Origin: an uncultured Lachnospiraceae bacterium
GTDB taxonomy: Bacteria; Bacillota; Clostridia; Lachnospirales; Lachnospiraceae
Direction: 5' to 3'
Assembly (NCBI GenBank): GCA_910579285.1
Contig: CAJTTT010000016.1
Location: 55,603-82,257, forward strand
DNA: 26,655 bases
The translations under genes were made by a program, and so were the position numbers. The notes beneath the pieces were generated by a model that was not told the origin of the DNA, made no database searches, and saw nothing but the letters and a program-made list of their open reading frames with translations. Position 1 is the first letter of the stretch; each line of letters starts with the position of its first letter. Shown here one piece after another: positions 14,870 through 22,091 of the stretch.

Positions 14870-14886
14870 TTTCCGATCATCGGAAA
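14870..14886. repeat. Perfect 17-nt palindrome
   Basis: TTTCCGAT and ATCGGAAA flank a single central C. It lies in the 203-base gap between the Rpn-type and CPBP protease genes. It is a candidate protein-binding site, since a 1-nt loop cannot fold as a simple RNA hairpin of full length. Confidence 0.45.
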
Positions 14887-14926
14887 GAATCTTAAGACAG
14901 AAGACAGCGCTGAAGTCTGTCGATGT

Positions 14927-14943
14927 GTTTTATATTATAAAAC
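14927..14943. repeat. Second perfect 17-nt palindrome
   Basis: GTTTTATA and TATAAAAC flank a single central T, 40 bases from the first palindrome and with the same geometry but a different sequence. It lies 40 bases past the CPBP protease stop and has no T-run after it, so it is not an evident terminator. It is AT-rich, so chance is possible. Confidence 0.4.
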
Positions 14944-14982
14944 CACTCCCGTTTCTTTTGCAAGCAAATTATTCCAAAGTTA

Positions 14983-15957
14983 TCAGTAACCCTTGTCCTC
15001 GTCTCCCCTCCGCGTAAACCTCCACGCCGCAAAAACGCACACCGCTGAAACCACCAGCAAAACCGCACAGCCCGCCGGTGTAAATAAAATCTCCTGCACG
15101 CCTTCCAATCGGGCCGTGATATACACGGTCAGATTCGCCGCCGCATGAAAAAGAAGAGGGGTTCCAAATCTCCCACTCCTCTCGTACAGCCATGCCATCA
15201 GCATTCCCAGGCACGCACCGTACATTCCCTGCACCAGGTTGCCGTGAAACGCGCCAAAAAGAAGTCCCGATACGAAAATTCCGATAGCCGGATTGTATAA
15301 ACGCCGCAGACGGTTGTAGATCACACCACGAAAGACCACCTCCTCCGCCAACGGAGAGATCAGGCCGTAGAGGACCAGCCCTGCCGCGAAGGCCACCCCG
15401 TACTGTCTGTCCGCCACCTCCCGGTATGTCTGGGAACTGCCCGCAAACCCGGTCAATTCAAACAGCGCATTGAGACCCAGGGACACGCTGAAAGCGAGAA
15501 TTCCTGTTACCAGAGCGATGACTGTCCGTCTTTGCGGTTTCGCATTGACCGGTTTGGTCATCCTCGGCGCGGCATCTTCCGCCAGTCTCCGCTTCCCTGT
15601 TCCTTCATCTGATTCCGATCTCATCCCCGCTGTCCCTGCCATAACAGGCAGTGTTTCTCCGCGGCCGCCAAGTTCCCTTCCGAGCATCGGAACAAGGGGC
15701 AGAATGCCGGCCAGCATCCCAATTCCTCCCATCACGCCTGCGACGTTGGCGGCATGTGCCGACATAGCCTGTCTGCCTTCTGCGCCGCCAGACTGCATCA
15801 CTGTCTGGTATACAAAGAGCAGAATCAGATAAGCCGCGTTGTATGTCAGATAATATAACAGGTAGGGAAATAATACTTCCCAAGCCTTTTGCAGGGACGT
15901 CAGCCCGGTATTGTCTTTTCCAGTCATAGAATTCATATGCTGCTCATCTCTCATCAT
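14983..15957 (-). CDS. CPBP (CAAX/Abi-type) family intramembrane glutamic endopeptidase
   Basis: This 324-aa membrane protein has N-terminal hydrophobic segments (about 28-50 and 70-95), a charged linker of some 40 residues rich in Lys, Arg and Glu (about 97-144), then a C-terminal protease core. The core has the EExxxR motif (Glu205, Glu206, Arg210), the FxxxH motif (FGAFHGN, His238) and a third His/Asn motif (HAAAN, His271/Asn275). Family members cleave peptide bonds inside the membrane; substrates include bacteriocin-related peptides and membrane or secreted regulators, but none is known here. The ATG pair at 15957/15954 overlaps the end of the LysM-LRR gene by 14 or 11 bases, so the two are translationally linked. 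The ribosome site is weak, which also fits coupling. Confidence 0.9.
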   Translation of the reverse strand: MMRDEQHMNSMTGKDNTGLTSLQKAWEVLFPYLLYYLTYNAAYLILLFVYQTVMQSGGAEGRQAMSAHAANVAGVMGGIGMLAGILPLVPMLGRELGGRGETLPVMAGTAGMRSESDEGTGKRRLAEDAAPRMTKPVNAKPQRRTVIALVTGILAFSVSLGLNALFELTGFAGSSQTYREVADRQYGVAFAAGLVLYGLISPLAEEVVFRGVIYNRLRRLYNPAIGIFVSGLLFGAFHGNLVQGMYGACLGMLMAWLYERSGRFGTPLLFHAAANLTVYITARLEGVQEILFTPAGCAVLLVVSAVCVFAAWRFTRRGDEDKGY

Positions 15958-17803
15958 CTTTTATCTCTGGCGATCCCCCGCAGTCAAACCGTATCTGCTC
16001 CCCATAATACTCGATGAAACATGCCTGCGGCATAAGGGACGTATCCGGCTGCACCTTCAACATATCGTCTTGACCCATTAAGTTAATATAGTATAATTCG
16101 GGAAGCTCTCCGAGAAAATCATAATTCTCCACGTTTCCCGTTGCCAGCCTCAGATACGCCAGCTGCTTACAGTTCTGAAGTACAGAAAGATCCGTAATAC
16201 TCTCCAGCGAATAGGTAGGCTCATAACCCGGACCGCCTTTTTCATGCTCCCACCCGCACAGATACAGCAGTCTCAGATTTTTAAGCTTTCCCAAAAAATT
16301 CAGATCTGCATTTTCTATCTTTTTCTTTGCGCTCTCTATATCCAGACTAAGCTCCCTCAGCCCGGTAAGTCCCCCTAATGCCGAAAAATCTGTGAGATCC
16401 GATTCTTTCAGATAAATGTCCAGTCTGCGCAGCCCGGTAAAATGAACCAGATCATCCAAAGTAGTCAATTCAGCCGGGCTGATCCCCGAGCAGTTTTCCT
16501 CATCAAACAGGAGCGTGTTTCTCATGCTGCCATAGCCGCATAGCTGCAGGACAACCACTTCTTCTTCCTGGTTTTCGTATATGGCAAGACTTTTCACCCC
16601 TGCAAGATCTGCCTCCGTCATCGGACGTTTCTCAAAAGCTGCGCGCTCCTCGTCCGAAAGCTTCCAAAGTTTTGCGAGTTGTTCCCGCACCAGTTTCTCT
16701 ATTGCCGGTTCCTTCCAGAAAATCTGCTGGTTCCCGGAGTTGACCTGACCAGTCTGCCCCTGAAGCAGGCCGCTCTCACTTACCTGCCCGCCAGGAGCGA
16801 TCCCAGGATGCACAGGCGGCTCATCGCACAAACTTCTCATCGCCTGTGTAAAAGGGTTGTGAAGCTCCGGGTAGTTCCAGTCGTCCGCCCCCACATTGTC
16901 AGCCATTTTGGGATAATAACCCCCCGAGTCAATGATGCGCGCCGCCAGATAAAGGGTCTTACCCTTCGCCAGCTCCAGATCCTCCTCATCACACCGGTCC
17001 AGCTCACAGACAGTGAACACTTCATTTTTCATATACTGGTGGCTGATCGGAATAATTTGTCCCCAGCCGGTCTGATCCGTGTACACCTCATTCTCAATTT
17101 CTCCCGTGTAAACAAAAACAGCCATAATCAGATACTTGCTGCTGCCTCCGTCAAAGACGAACTGATAAGTGCACAGATCACACACATCCGTCACATGATA
17201 CCGTTCAAAGGTAAGATCAGATACCCGGTTCCCGCAGATCTGTCTGCTGCAGTCTGTCACTTCCCGCTGAAACGCCTCCCAGTTTCGGAACGGGTCTTTC
17301 TCCTGCAGATCGCTGCGGTACGACATGGATAAAAATATCTGATAAGCATAGCTGTCTGGATCCCACTTCCAGGCTTCCGGCCCGCTCACATTACGCGCAT
17401 GCATCACATCTTCCCGGATAGAATCCTGCATTCCTACATTCACATAGAAGCGTTTCTCTAACTCCAGTCTGGTCCCGATCTGCAGTGTCTCCGCCGTGTC
17501 AATGCGATCCGCGTTATCCTCCCACAGCTTCTGATATCGCGCTCCGCTCCCATAATGCTCCTTCGCAATCCCCCAGAGTGTGTCACCTGCCTGTACCGTA
17601 TAACTCTCCATGTCCCCGCTCTCAAACTCCAGACAATGATACGGCGATACTCCACGCCCCACCGGCTTTTCCGTTCGGAGCAGATAGTCATCCGCCACCC
17701 CGAAATAAGCCTCCGCCGGCATCGGATCAAGAAGCAGCCCGGACAGGACAGCCGTCAGAAAAACGACACCGCCTGCCACTTTCTTTTTCCACCCGTCTTT
17801 CAT
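15944..17803 (-). CDS. Secreted LysM-domain protein with leucine-rich-repeat-like C-terminus
   Basis: This 619-aa protein has an N-terminal signal peptide: Lys-rich start, hydrophobic core about 9-25, likely cleavage after AEA at 32. There is no lipobox Cys. A LysM domain (about 67-116; SYTVQAGDTLWGIAKEHYG) should bind peptidoglycan. The middle (about 120-340) is Cys-rich and unrecognised. The C-terminal 160 residues hold LRR-like units (GLRRLDIYL, GLRELSLDI, NLRLLYLCG, QLAYLRLAT) with irregular spacing. I chose the ATG at 17803 over the TTG at 17818 because GGGGGA is 7 bases upstream and it leaves a normal signal peptide. The gene overlaps the CPBP protease gene. Together they look like a cell-wall-attached recognition protein plus a membrane protease; function is not known. 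I see no clear promoter in the 83 bases before the divergent thiT promoter. Confidence 0.85.
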   Translation of the reverse strand: MKDGWKKKVAGGVVFLTAVLSGLLLDPMPAEAYFGVADDYLLRTEKPVGRGVSPYHCLEFESGDMESYTVQAGDTLWGIAKEHYGSGARYQKLWEDNADRIDTAETLQIGTRLELEKRFYVNVGMQDSIREDVMHARNVSGPEAWKWDPDSYAYQIFLSMSYRSDLQEKDPFRNWEAFQREVTDCSRQICGNRVSDLTFERYHVTDVCDLCTYQFVFDGGSSKYLIMAVFVYTGEIENEVYTDQTGWGQIIPISHQYMKNEVFTVCELDRCDEEDLELAKGKTLYLAARIIDSGGYYPKMADNVGADDWNYPELHNPFTQAMRSLCDEPPVHPGIAPGGQVSESGLLQGQTGQVNSGNQQIFWKEPAIEKLVREQLAKLWKLSDEERAAFEKRPMTEADLAGVKSLAIYENQEEEVVVLQLCGYGSMRNTLLFDEENCSGISPAELTTLDDLVHFTGLRRLDIYLKESDLTDFSALGGLTGLRELSLDIESAKKKIENADLNFLGKLKNLRLLYLCGWEHEKGGPGYEPTYSLESITDLSVLQNCKQLAYLRLATGNVENYDFLGELPELYYINLMGQDDMLKVQPDTSLMPQACFIEYYGEQIRFDCGGSPEIKDDER

Positions 17804-17886
17804 ATCCCGTTCCCCCAAAGATTCCCTTCACACACCTGTCTCTGCCATAGCTTACCTGTTTCTTTACCTCTCCCCATAAAATTTTC

Positions 17887-17915
17887 TTGACATTTTCCCG
17901 GCAAACTCCTATAGT
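17887..17915 (+). promoter_or_regulatory. Promoter of the riboswitch-thiT transcript
   Basis: TTGACA (17887-17892, full consensus) and TATAGT (17910-17915) have a 17-base spacer. Transcription would start near 17921-17922, giving a leader of about 225 nt. Confidence 0.8.
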
Positions 17916-17922
17916 GAAAAAA

Positions 17923-17952
17923 GCAGATGTCATCTGCCGCGGCAAAAGCCGC
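17923..17952 (+). other. Two tandem hairpins at the 5' end of the thiT leader
   Basis: GCAGA/TCTGC (within a 15-nt palindrome at 17923-17937) is followed at once by GCGGC-AAAA-GCCGC (17939-17952). They lie between the start site and the TPP aptamer and are not part of it. They may protect the RNA 5' end. Confidence 0.5.
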
Positions 17953-17962
17953 ATAACCGAAT

Positions 17963-18058
17963 AACTTGCTAGGGGAGCTTTTGCTGAGATTGAGCCTGCA
18001 TACGCAGGACTCTAACCCTCATCACCTGATGCGGTTAGCACCGCCGTAGGGAAGCACT
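17963..18058 (+). ncRNA. TPP riboswitch aptamer (THI element)
   Basis: The conserved landmarks are present in order: AGGGGAGC, GCTGAGA, GACTCTAACCC, CACCTGATGCGGTTAGCACC, and CGTAGGGAAG. They match the THI-box consensus that binds thiamine pyrophosphate. It sits between a consensus promoter and thiT, so TPP should turn thiT expression off. Boundaries are approximate; TGCT near 17967 and AGCA near 18053 could close the P1 helix. Confidence 0.95.
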
Positions 18059-18110
18059 GTAAATACAGCCTGACACAGCAGTTCTATGTCCTGCCGTATT
18101 TACCGTTCCC
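18049..18110 (+). promoter_or_regulatory. Candidate antiterminator stem of the thiT expression platform
   Basis: GTAAATAC (18059-18066) pairs perfectly with GTATTTAC (18096-18103). It can be extended by GGGAA (18049-18053, the 3' edge of the aptamer) with TTCCC (18106-18110). Using the aptamer edge would make it exclusive with the TPP-bound fold, and its last C overlaps the start of the next hairpin. Confidence 0.5.
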
Positions 18111-18146
18111 CTCCTTGCTTATTCTAAGACAAAGGAGGATTTTTTT
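18110..18146 (+). terminator. Terminator/SD-sequestering hairpin before thiT
   Basis: CCTCCTT (18110-18116) pairs perfectly with AAGGAGG (18132-18138), followed by A and seven T. The 3' arm is itself the thiT Shine-Dalgarno, 8 bases before the ATG. One hairpin could therefore both stop transcription and block translation. Confidence 0.65.
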
Positions 18147-18854
18147 ATGTTCTATGATGTTGTTGTCAATGACTGGGGCAAAACCACTTATGTCCCCACC
18201 ACACTGGGCAATGTGCTGTTAATGGCACTTCTGGCAGTCCTGCTCGCCGGCGCCGTCATCTTTGCCAGACGATATGCGGCCGGACAGAATCCACAGCCCG
18301 AAGAAACCGCCAAAAAGGGCGGAAAGCTGACAGCCAAACAGCTCGTCTTCTGCGCCATGTCGATCGCGCTGGGCACCATACTCTCGGAAATCAAAATCAT
18401 CGACTTTCCCTGGGGCGGTTCCGCCACGCTGCTTTCCATGCTCGTCATCTGCCTTCCGGGATACCTGTTCGGACTTGGAGCCGGGCTGATGACCAGTGTT
18501 GCCTACGGCGTGCTGCAGCTTTTGATCAACCCTTATGTGTTATTCCCCATGCAGCTTGTGCTGGACTATCTTCTCGCCTTCGGCGCGCTTGGATTATCGG
18601 GTTTGTTCGCCGGCGCCAAAAGAGGTCTGCTCAAGGGGTATCTCGTCGGCATTCTTGGCCGCTATGTATTTACCGTGCTGTCCGGCTGGATTTTCTTTGC
18701 GGAATACGCCTGGGAAGGCTGGCCTGTCCTGCCTTACTCACTGGTATACAACGGCATCTATATTTTTGCGGAAGGAGCCATCACAACAGCGGTTCTCCTT
18801 GTGCCCGCCGTGAGCAGCGGCATCGCCGCCGTCAAAAAAATGGCGCTGTCATAA
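18147..18854 (+). CDS. thiT: ThiT-type thiamine transporter, ECF S component
   Basis: This 235-aa membrane protein is the substrate-binding (S) component of an energy-coupling-factor importer for thiamine and would work with a shared EcfA/A'/T module encoded elsewhere. The core (about 63-230) has six hydrophobic segments with the ThiT-type stretch FPWGGSATLLSMLVICLPGY. It also has INPYVLFPMQLVLDYLLAFG and SLVYNGIY, whose Asn matches the ligand-binding Asn known from Lactococcus ThiT. The N-terminal 60 residues are extra compared with the usual 180-200-aa ThiT: one added transmembrane segment (about 21-41) and a Pro/Glu/Lys-rich linker. The TPP riboswitch upstream strongly supports the thiamine assignment. 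AAAGGAGG lies 8 bases before the start. A terminator follows. Confidence 0.93.
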   Translation: MFYDVVVNDWGKTTYVPTTLGNVLLMALLAVLLAGAVIFARRYAAGQNPQPEETAKKGGKLTAKQLVFCAMSIALGTILSEIKIIDFPWGGSATLLSMLVICLPGYLFGLGAGLMTSVAYGVLQLLINPYVLFPMQLVLDYLLAFGALGLSGLFAGAKRGLLKGYLVGILGRYVFTVLSGWIFFAEYAWEGWPVLPYSLVYNGIYIFAEGAITTAVLLVPAVSSGIAAVKKMALS

Positions 18855-18900
18855 ACCGCCAGACGGCATTTTCCGGCACTGGCCTTTCATCCGTTAAAAA

Positions 18901-18960
18901 CGTGCACCGCAAAGCGCACGATATAAATGACCCCCACCTGTCTGACAGATGGGGGTTTTT
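18901..18960 (+). terminator. Intrinsic terminator of thiT
   Basis: CCCCCA pairs with TGGGGG at 18931-18955; the stem continues past one mismatch with CTGTC/GACAG, and five T follow (18956-18960). A smaller GC hairpin (CGTGC/GCACG, 18901-18920) precedes it. On the minus strand it could also stop the convergent gene at 19044, but the T-run there is poor. Confidence 0.85.
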
Positions 18961-19043
18961 CGTTTCCCTATTCTTCAATCGGACGGGTACGCTTTCTTCT
19001 CCCTGTCCGCTGTGCGGCGGGATCTCTTCATTCCCCAATCCCA

Positions 19044-19523
19044 TTACGCCGTCATAAACATCTCATATGCATTGATCGCCTGCTGCATGCGGAAGCTGCT
19101 GACGTCATTGCCCTGAGCGTTTCCGTCAAATGCCGCTGTCTGCATATTTTGCGCAGTCTCCACAGCCTCCTTTTCAGGCTGTACCGTATCGACCGCCTGC
19201 TCTCTGTTAAACTTCACTGCCGCGCTCTCTGTCTGCCCGGTCTTCTGCTGCGCGCTGTTCTCCTCCTGCGCCTCTTCCACCGGCTTCATCACTCTCGCCG
19301 CCGCGCTTCTGCCCTGCTGCATCTGCATCTCCAGCATATCCTGGAAATTCAGGGTCTGCCCCTTCTTTAAAGGATTTTCGTTTTCAGCCTCTGTGAGACC
19401 GCCAAAATCCGTCTTTTTGTCCAGCACGTTGTCCGAAATTCTGGACAGCCTGTTCATACTGGCCGGACCGATAGCATTTACATTGTATACATAAGGCTGA
19501 AAGCTGACTGCTCCGATCATCAT
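19044..19523 (-). CDS. Hypothetical protein, 159 aa, Gln/Glu-rich
   Basis: I do not recognise a named domain. The protein has no transmembrane segment or signal peptide. The N-terminus (SFQPYVYNVNAIG) is followed by a Ser/Arg/Asn stretch and then by NPLKKGQTLNFQDMLEMQMQ (about 50-69). A low-complexity Gln/Glu/Ala middle (about 70-130) may be disordered or weakly coiled. It ends RMQQAINAYEMFMTA. The opening and closing motifs look conserved rather than random, and the last resembles short amphipathic interaction tails; this is only an impression. The ATG has GAGAGGG 8 bases upstream and a good promoter, and codon use matches the neighbours, so I take it as a real gene. It is a single-gene unit convergent with thiT. 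Confidence 0.75.
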   Translation of the reverse strand: MMIGAVSFQPYVYNVNAIGPASMNRLSRISDNVLDKKTDFGGLTEAENENPLKKGQTLNFQDMLEMQMQQGRSAAARVMKPVEEAQEENSAQQKTGQTESAAVKFNREQAVDTVQPEKEAVETAQNMQTAAFDGNAQGNDVSSFRMQQAINAYEMFMTA

Positions 19524-19594
19524 AATTCATTCCCTCTCTGCCGATACCGTTTTCGTTTCATTACATCCGGGATCACTCCCGCTTCCTAAGATTT

Positions 19595-19623
19595 ATCATA
19601 AAACTTCTTGCACAAATATACAA
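19595..19623 (-). promoter_or_regulatory. Promoter of the 159-aa hypothetical gene
   Basis: On the minus strand TTGTAT (19618-19623) and TATGAT (19595-19600) have a 17-base spacer. The leader of about 65 nt contains a small hairpin CGGGA-TCAC-TCCCG (19568-19581). Confidence 0.6.
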
Positions 19624-19704
19624 GCCTGAATTTACAAAATCTACACCATCTGACTGCCAAAAAGTTCCGGCTTCGCCGCCGCAGCTCATAACTCATACAG
19701 GCTG

Positions 19705-20298
19705 TCACTGCTCCCGCTCTACAATCTCCACGTCCACAGCCTCCATCTCCTGCCTCAGAATTTTGGCGTTCTTCTGCATTCTTGAGACGATCCAGACATT
19801 GGAAATTCCATCATAAATAAGGAAAAAGCCGATCAGCATGACCACCGTATCAATAGCCGCAAAGGGCCTGCATATAAGCAGTACCCCAAATCCTACCGTA
19901 AGCACGCCCAGAATGAGCGCCACCCACCATTTTTCATACTTATCGCGCCAGAGCTGGGCCGCTTGTTGCAAATTATGTAAACCGTGTATGGTGATTACAA
20001 TGCCGACAATAATCGGAATAATTGCCATCACTTTATCCGGCTTTATCACAATCCAGACACCAACTACCGCCAGCACGATACCGAAAATCAGATTGGCCTG
20101 TGAATACAGACTGCCATCCCTTGCGGTAAAACAGGCAGCCATCCGCATAATGCCGGACACGATCAGCACCGCACCGACAGCCGTGCACACGATGCGCATG
20201 GACAGTCCCGGACGGAACACAAGTACCAGACCGAGAATCACACACAAGGCGGAGGAAATTATCACATTCGTCTTGATCTTTTTCAGTAAACCTTCCAT
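19705..20298 (-). CDS. DUF308/HdeD-like membrane protein
   Basis: This 197-aa protein has six hydrophobic segments with the repeated pattern seen in the DUF308/HdeD family: IISSALCVILGLVLVFRPG, then LIFGIVLAVVGVWIVIKPD, then LILGVLTVGFGVLLICRP. The repeats suggest internal duplication of a two-helix unit. Its C-terminal tail is charged and cytoplasmic in type. The molecular function of the family is not settled; E. coli HdeD is linked to acid resistance. The ATG at 20298 overlaps the VanZ-like stop by one base (TGATG) and has AAGGGG 8 bases upstream, so I preferred it to an in-frame ATG at 20331. A weak GC hairpin (GGCGAAGCC type) with a short T-run near 19660-19680 may end the transcript. 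Confidence 0.85.
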   Translation of the reverse strand: MEGLLKKIKTNVIISSALCVILGLVLVFRPGLSMRIVCTAVGAVLIVSGIMRMAACFTARDGSLYSQANLIFGIVLAVVGVWIVIKPDKVMAIIPIIVGIVITIHGLHNLQQAAQLWRDKYEKWWVALILGVLTVGFGVLLICRPFAAIDTVVMLIGFFLIYDGISNVWIVSRMQKNAKILRQEMEAVDVEIVEREQ

Positions 20299-20777
20299 CA
20301 CAAACACCCCTTTCTTTTCTTCTTCCAACACTGCACCAGACGGTACACGCCAAAGCCCAGAGACGCACCCAGGCAGTTTAACAGAATATCATCCACATCA
20401 AAAGCGCCAAAGGCGCTGAAAAGCTGAAACATCTCGATTCCCAAAACGAACACGAAAGCGTTTAAGAGCATCACAAAAAAATGCGCCCCTTCCCTTGCCA
20501 CATAGGGAAAGAGAAATCCGAAGGGCACGAACACAAGCAGATTGCCCGCCAGATTCTCCACACTGTTCAGTTTATAAGAGTAGTCTATATACATTTTTAT
20601 TGTTTTAAAAGGCGTGAAATTCGCCGTGCCCAATCCCTCAAATATGACGCCCCTGCGCCAGGAAGCCGCAATTCTCAGAAGCTCCTCATAGGGATATTTG
20701 AAGATGATAACCTTTATGACAACCAAAATGTAGATAGCAAAAAAGAGTTTCCACCAATTTCTTTTTTGCACGCGCAT
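20298..20777 (-). CDS. VanZ-like family protein
   Basis: This 159-aa membrane protein has four hydrophobic segments and the VanZ signature: NFTPFKTI (about 53-60), NLAGNLLVFVPFGFLFP (about 75-91), then EMFQLF and FDVDDILLNCLGASLG (about 126-141). VanZ itself gives low-level teicoplanin resistance by an unknown route; chromosomal relatives are common in Firmicutes and usually have no proven role, so no resistance should be assumed. AGGGAG lies only 1-2 bases before the ATG at 20777, so a GTG two codons later (20771, 7 bases from the SD) is an alternative start. It begins 12 bases after the AI-2E family gene and overlaps the next gene by one base. Confidence 0.87.
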   Translation of the reverse strand: MRVQKRNWWKLFFAIYILVVIKVIIFKYPYEELLRIAASWRRGVIFEGLGTANFTPFKTIKMYIDYSYKLNSVENLAGNLLVFVPFGFLFPYVAREGAHFFVMLLNAFVFVLGIEMFQLFSAFGAFDVDDILLNCLGASLGFGVYRLVQCWKKKRKGCL

Positions 20778-20789
20778 TCTCCCTGCTGT

Positions 20790-22091
20790 CTACTTATGAT
20801 TTGACTTTTTCTTATCTTTGAGCTTTTTGATGAGTAACGGCTCTTCCAGCTTGATCTGGGAAGCCTCATAAAACTGCTCCCTGGCCGCCTTTTCCTCCTC
20901 TGTCCTCTGCCTATACTTATCCCTTGTCTCCCTCTCGTACTCCTCCACAACCGCCATATCGTCGGATCGAATCCTGCGGAAATGGTTAAAACCCGCCACC
21001 AGAATCCGCAGGCTCTGACTGGTCGTGTCAAAAGCGCCCTCCTCGTAAAGATTGACGAGAATGATTCCTATCGGCACTGCCACGATCATTCCCAGCACGC
21101 CCGCCACGCGATAACCGATATAGAGCAGGAACAAGGTCGGTATGGCGTCCATACCGATGGAATCCCCCACAATCTTCGGCTGAATCACCTGCCGCACAAG
21201 CTGCCCGATCAGCCAGATGGCGATCAACCCAAACATCATCCTGTAATTTTCCGACAGCAGTTCTATAACTGCCCACGGAACCATCACCGTCCCCGTTCCA
21301 AATACCGGGAGAAAGTCCAAAACGGCGATGCCGAAAGCCACCAGAAAGGCATAATCCACTCCGAGAATCATCAGACCGATCACCAGAAGAATATAAATCC
21401 AGCACTCAATTTTAAACTGCGCCTTAAAATATCCCCCCACTGCATTTCGGAAGCTTCTGCGGATCAGATCCAGATAATGCCGTACCGAGGCCGGAATAAA
21501 TTTCTCCGCCGCTGCCGCCATATATCCTTTATCCGCCACAAAAAAGTAGGCTGAGAGCAGACACATCACCACGGCAAGAAAAATATCCGGGATCTGCTTC
21601 GCCGCATTTCCCACCGCCTCAAAAGAAGGCAGCTCCATTTTCCCCATCATACTGCTCATATAATCCCCCATTTCCAGAATAATATGATCGATGGTGGACT
21701 GCATATCCGCCGGCATCCTGTCATAGACCCCCTGCAGATTTGCCCCTACTTTGTTAAATTCCGCCAAAATGGTGTTCCAGATGTCCGGCAGTTCATTGAT
21801 GAAAGTAACGCCCTCCCTGACCAGTTTGACGATCAGCAGATAAACCAGAAGCACCACCACGGCAAGCACGGCCACAATCACCACCGCCGACATGGCCTTT
21901 CTCCTGACCTTCAGTTTCTCCTCGAAAAACCGTACCACCGGGGATGCGATCAGCGAGATGAGCCAGCCCAGTATAAACGGCATAAAGAACCAGATACATC
22001 TGGGGAGAAGGAAAATGCACAAAAGTACTGCCGCAAGCGCGGTAAACAGGTTCATAGTCACTTTCAGATAAAGTTTTAAGGCTCTTCTCAT
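20790..22091 (-). CDS. AI-2E family transporter (YtvI-like)
   Basis: This 433-aa membrane protein has a hydrophobic N-terminal pair of segments (about 12-50), a soluble stretch (about 90-165), a cluster of five or six C-terminal segments, and a charged 60-residue cytoplasmic tail. The conserved AI-2E family block AVLDFLPVFGTGTVMVPWAVI is present, as is QPKIVGDSIGMDAIPTLF. Family members include a proposed autoinducer-2 exporter, Na+/H+ antiporters and the sporulation protein YtvI; the substrate here is unknown. Its ATG shares the ATGA overlap with the engB stop, so the two are translationally coupled. VanZ-like and DUF308 genes follow with almost no gap. Confidence 0.9.
   Translation of the reverse strand: MRRALKLYLKVTMNLFTALAAVLLCIFLLPRCIWFFMPFILGWLISLIASPVVRFFEEKLKVRRKAMSAVVIVAVLAVVVLLVYLLIVKLVREGVTFINELPDIWNTILAEFNKVGANLQGVYDRMPADMQSTIDHIILEMGDYMSSMMGKMELPSFEAVGNAAKQIPDIFLAVVMCLLSAYFFVADKGYMAAAAEKFIPASVRHYLDLIRRSFRNAVGGYFKAQFKIECWIYILLVIGLMILGVDYAFLVAFGIAVLDFLPVFGTGTVMVPWAVIELLSENYRMMFGLIAIWLIGQLVRQVIQPKIVGDSIGMDAIPTLFLLYIGYRVAGVLGMIVAVPIGIILVNLYEEGAFDTTSQSLRILVAGFNHFRRIRSDDMAVVEEYERETRDKYRQRTEEEKAAREQFYEASQIKLEEPLLIKKLKDKKKSNHK

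Noticed and set aside
20298..20777. VanZ-like gene as evidence of glycopeptide resistance
   Set aside because: No vanHAX or vanRS genes are present; lone VanZ-like genes are common chromosomal genes.
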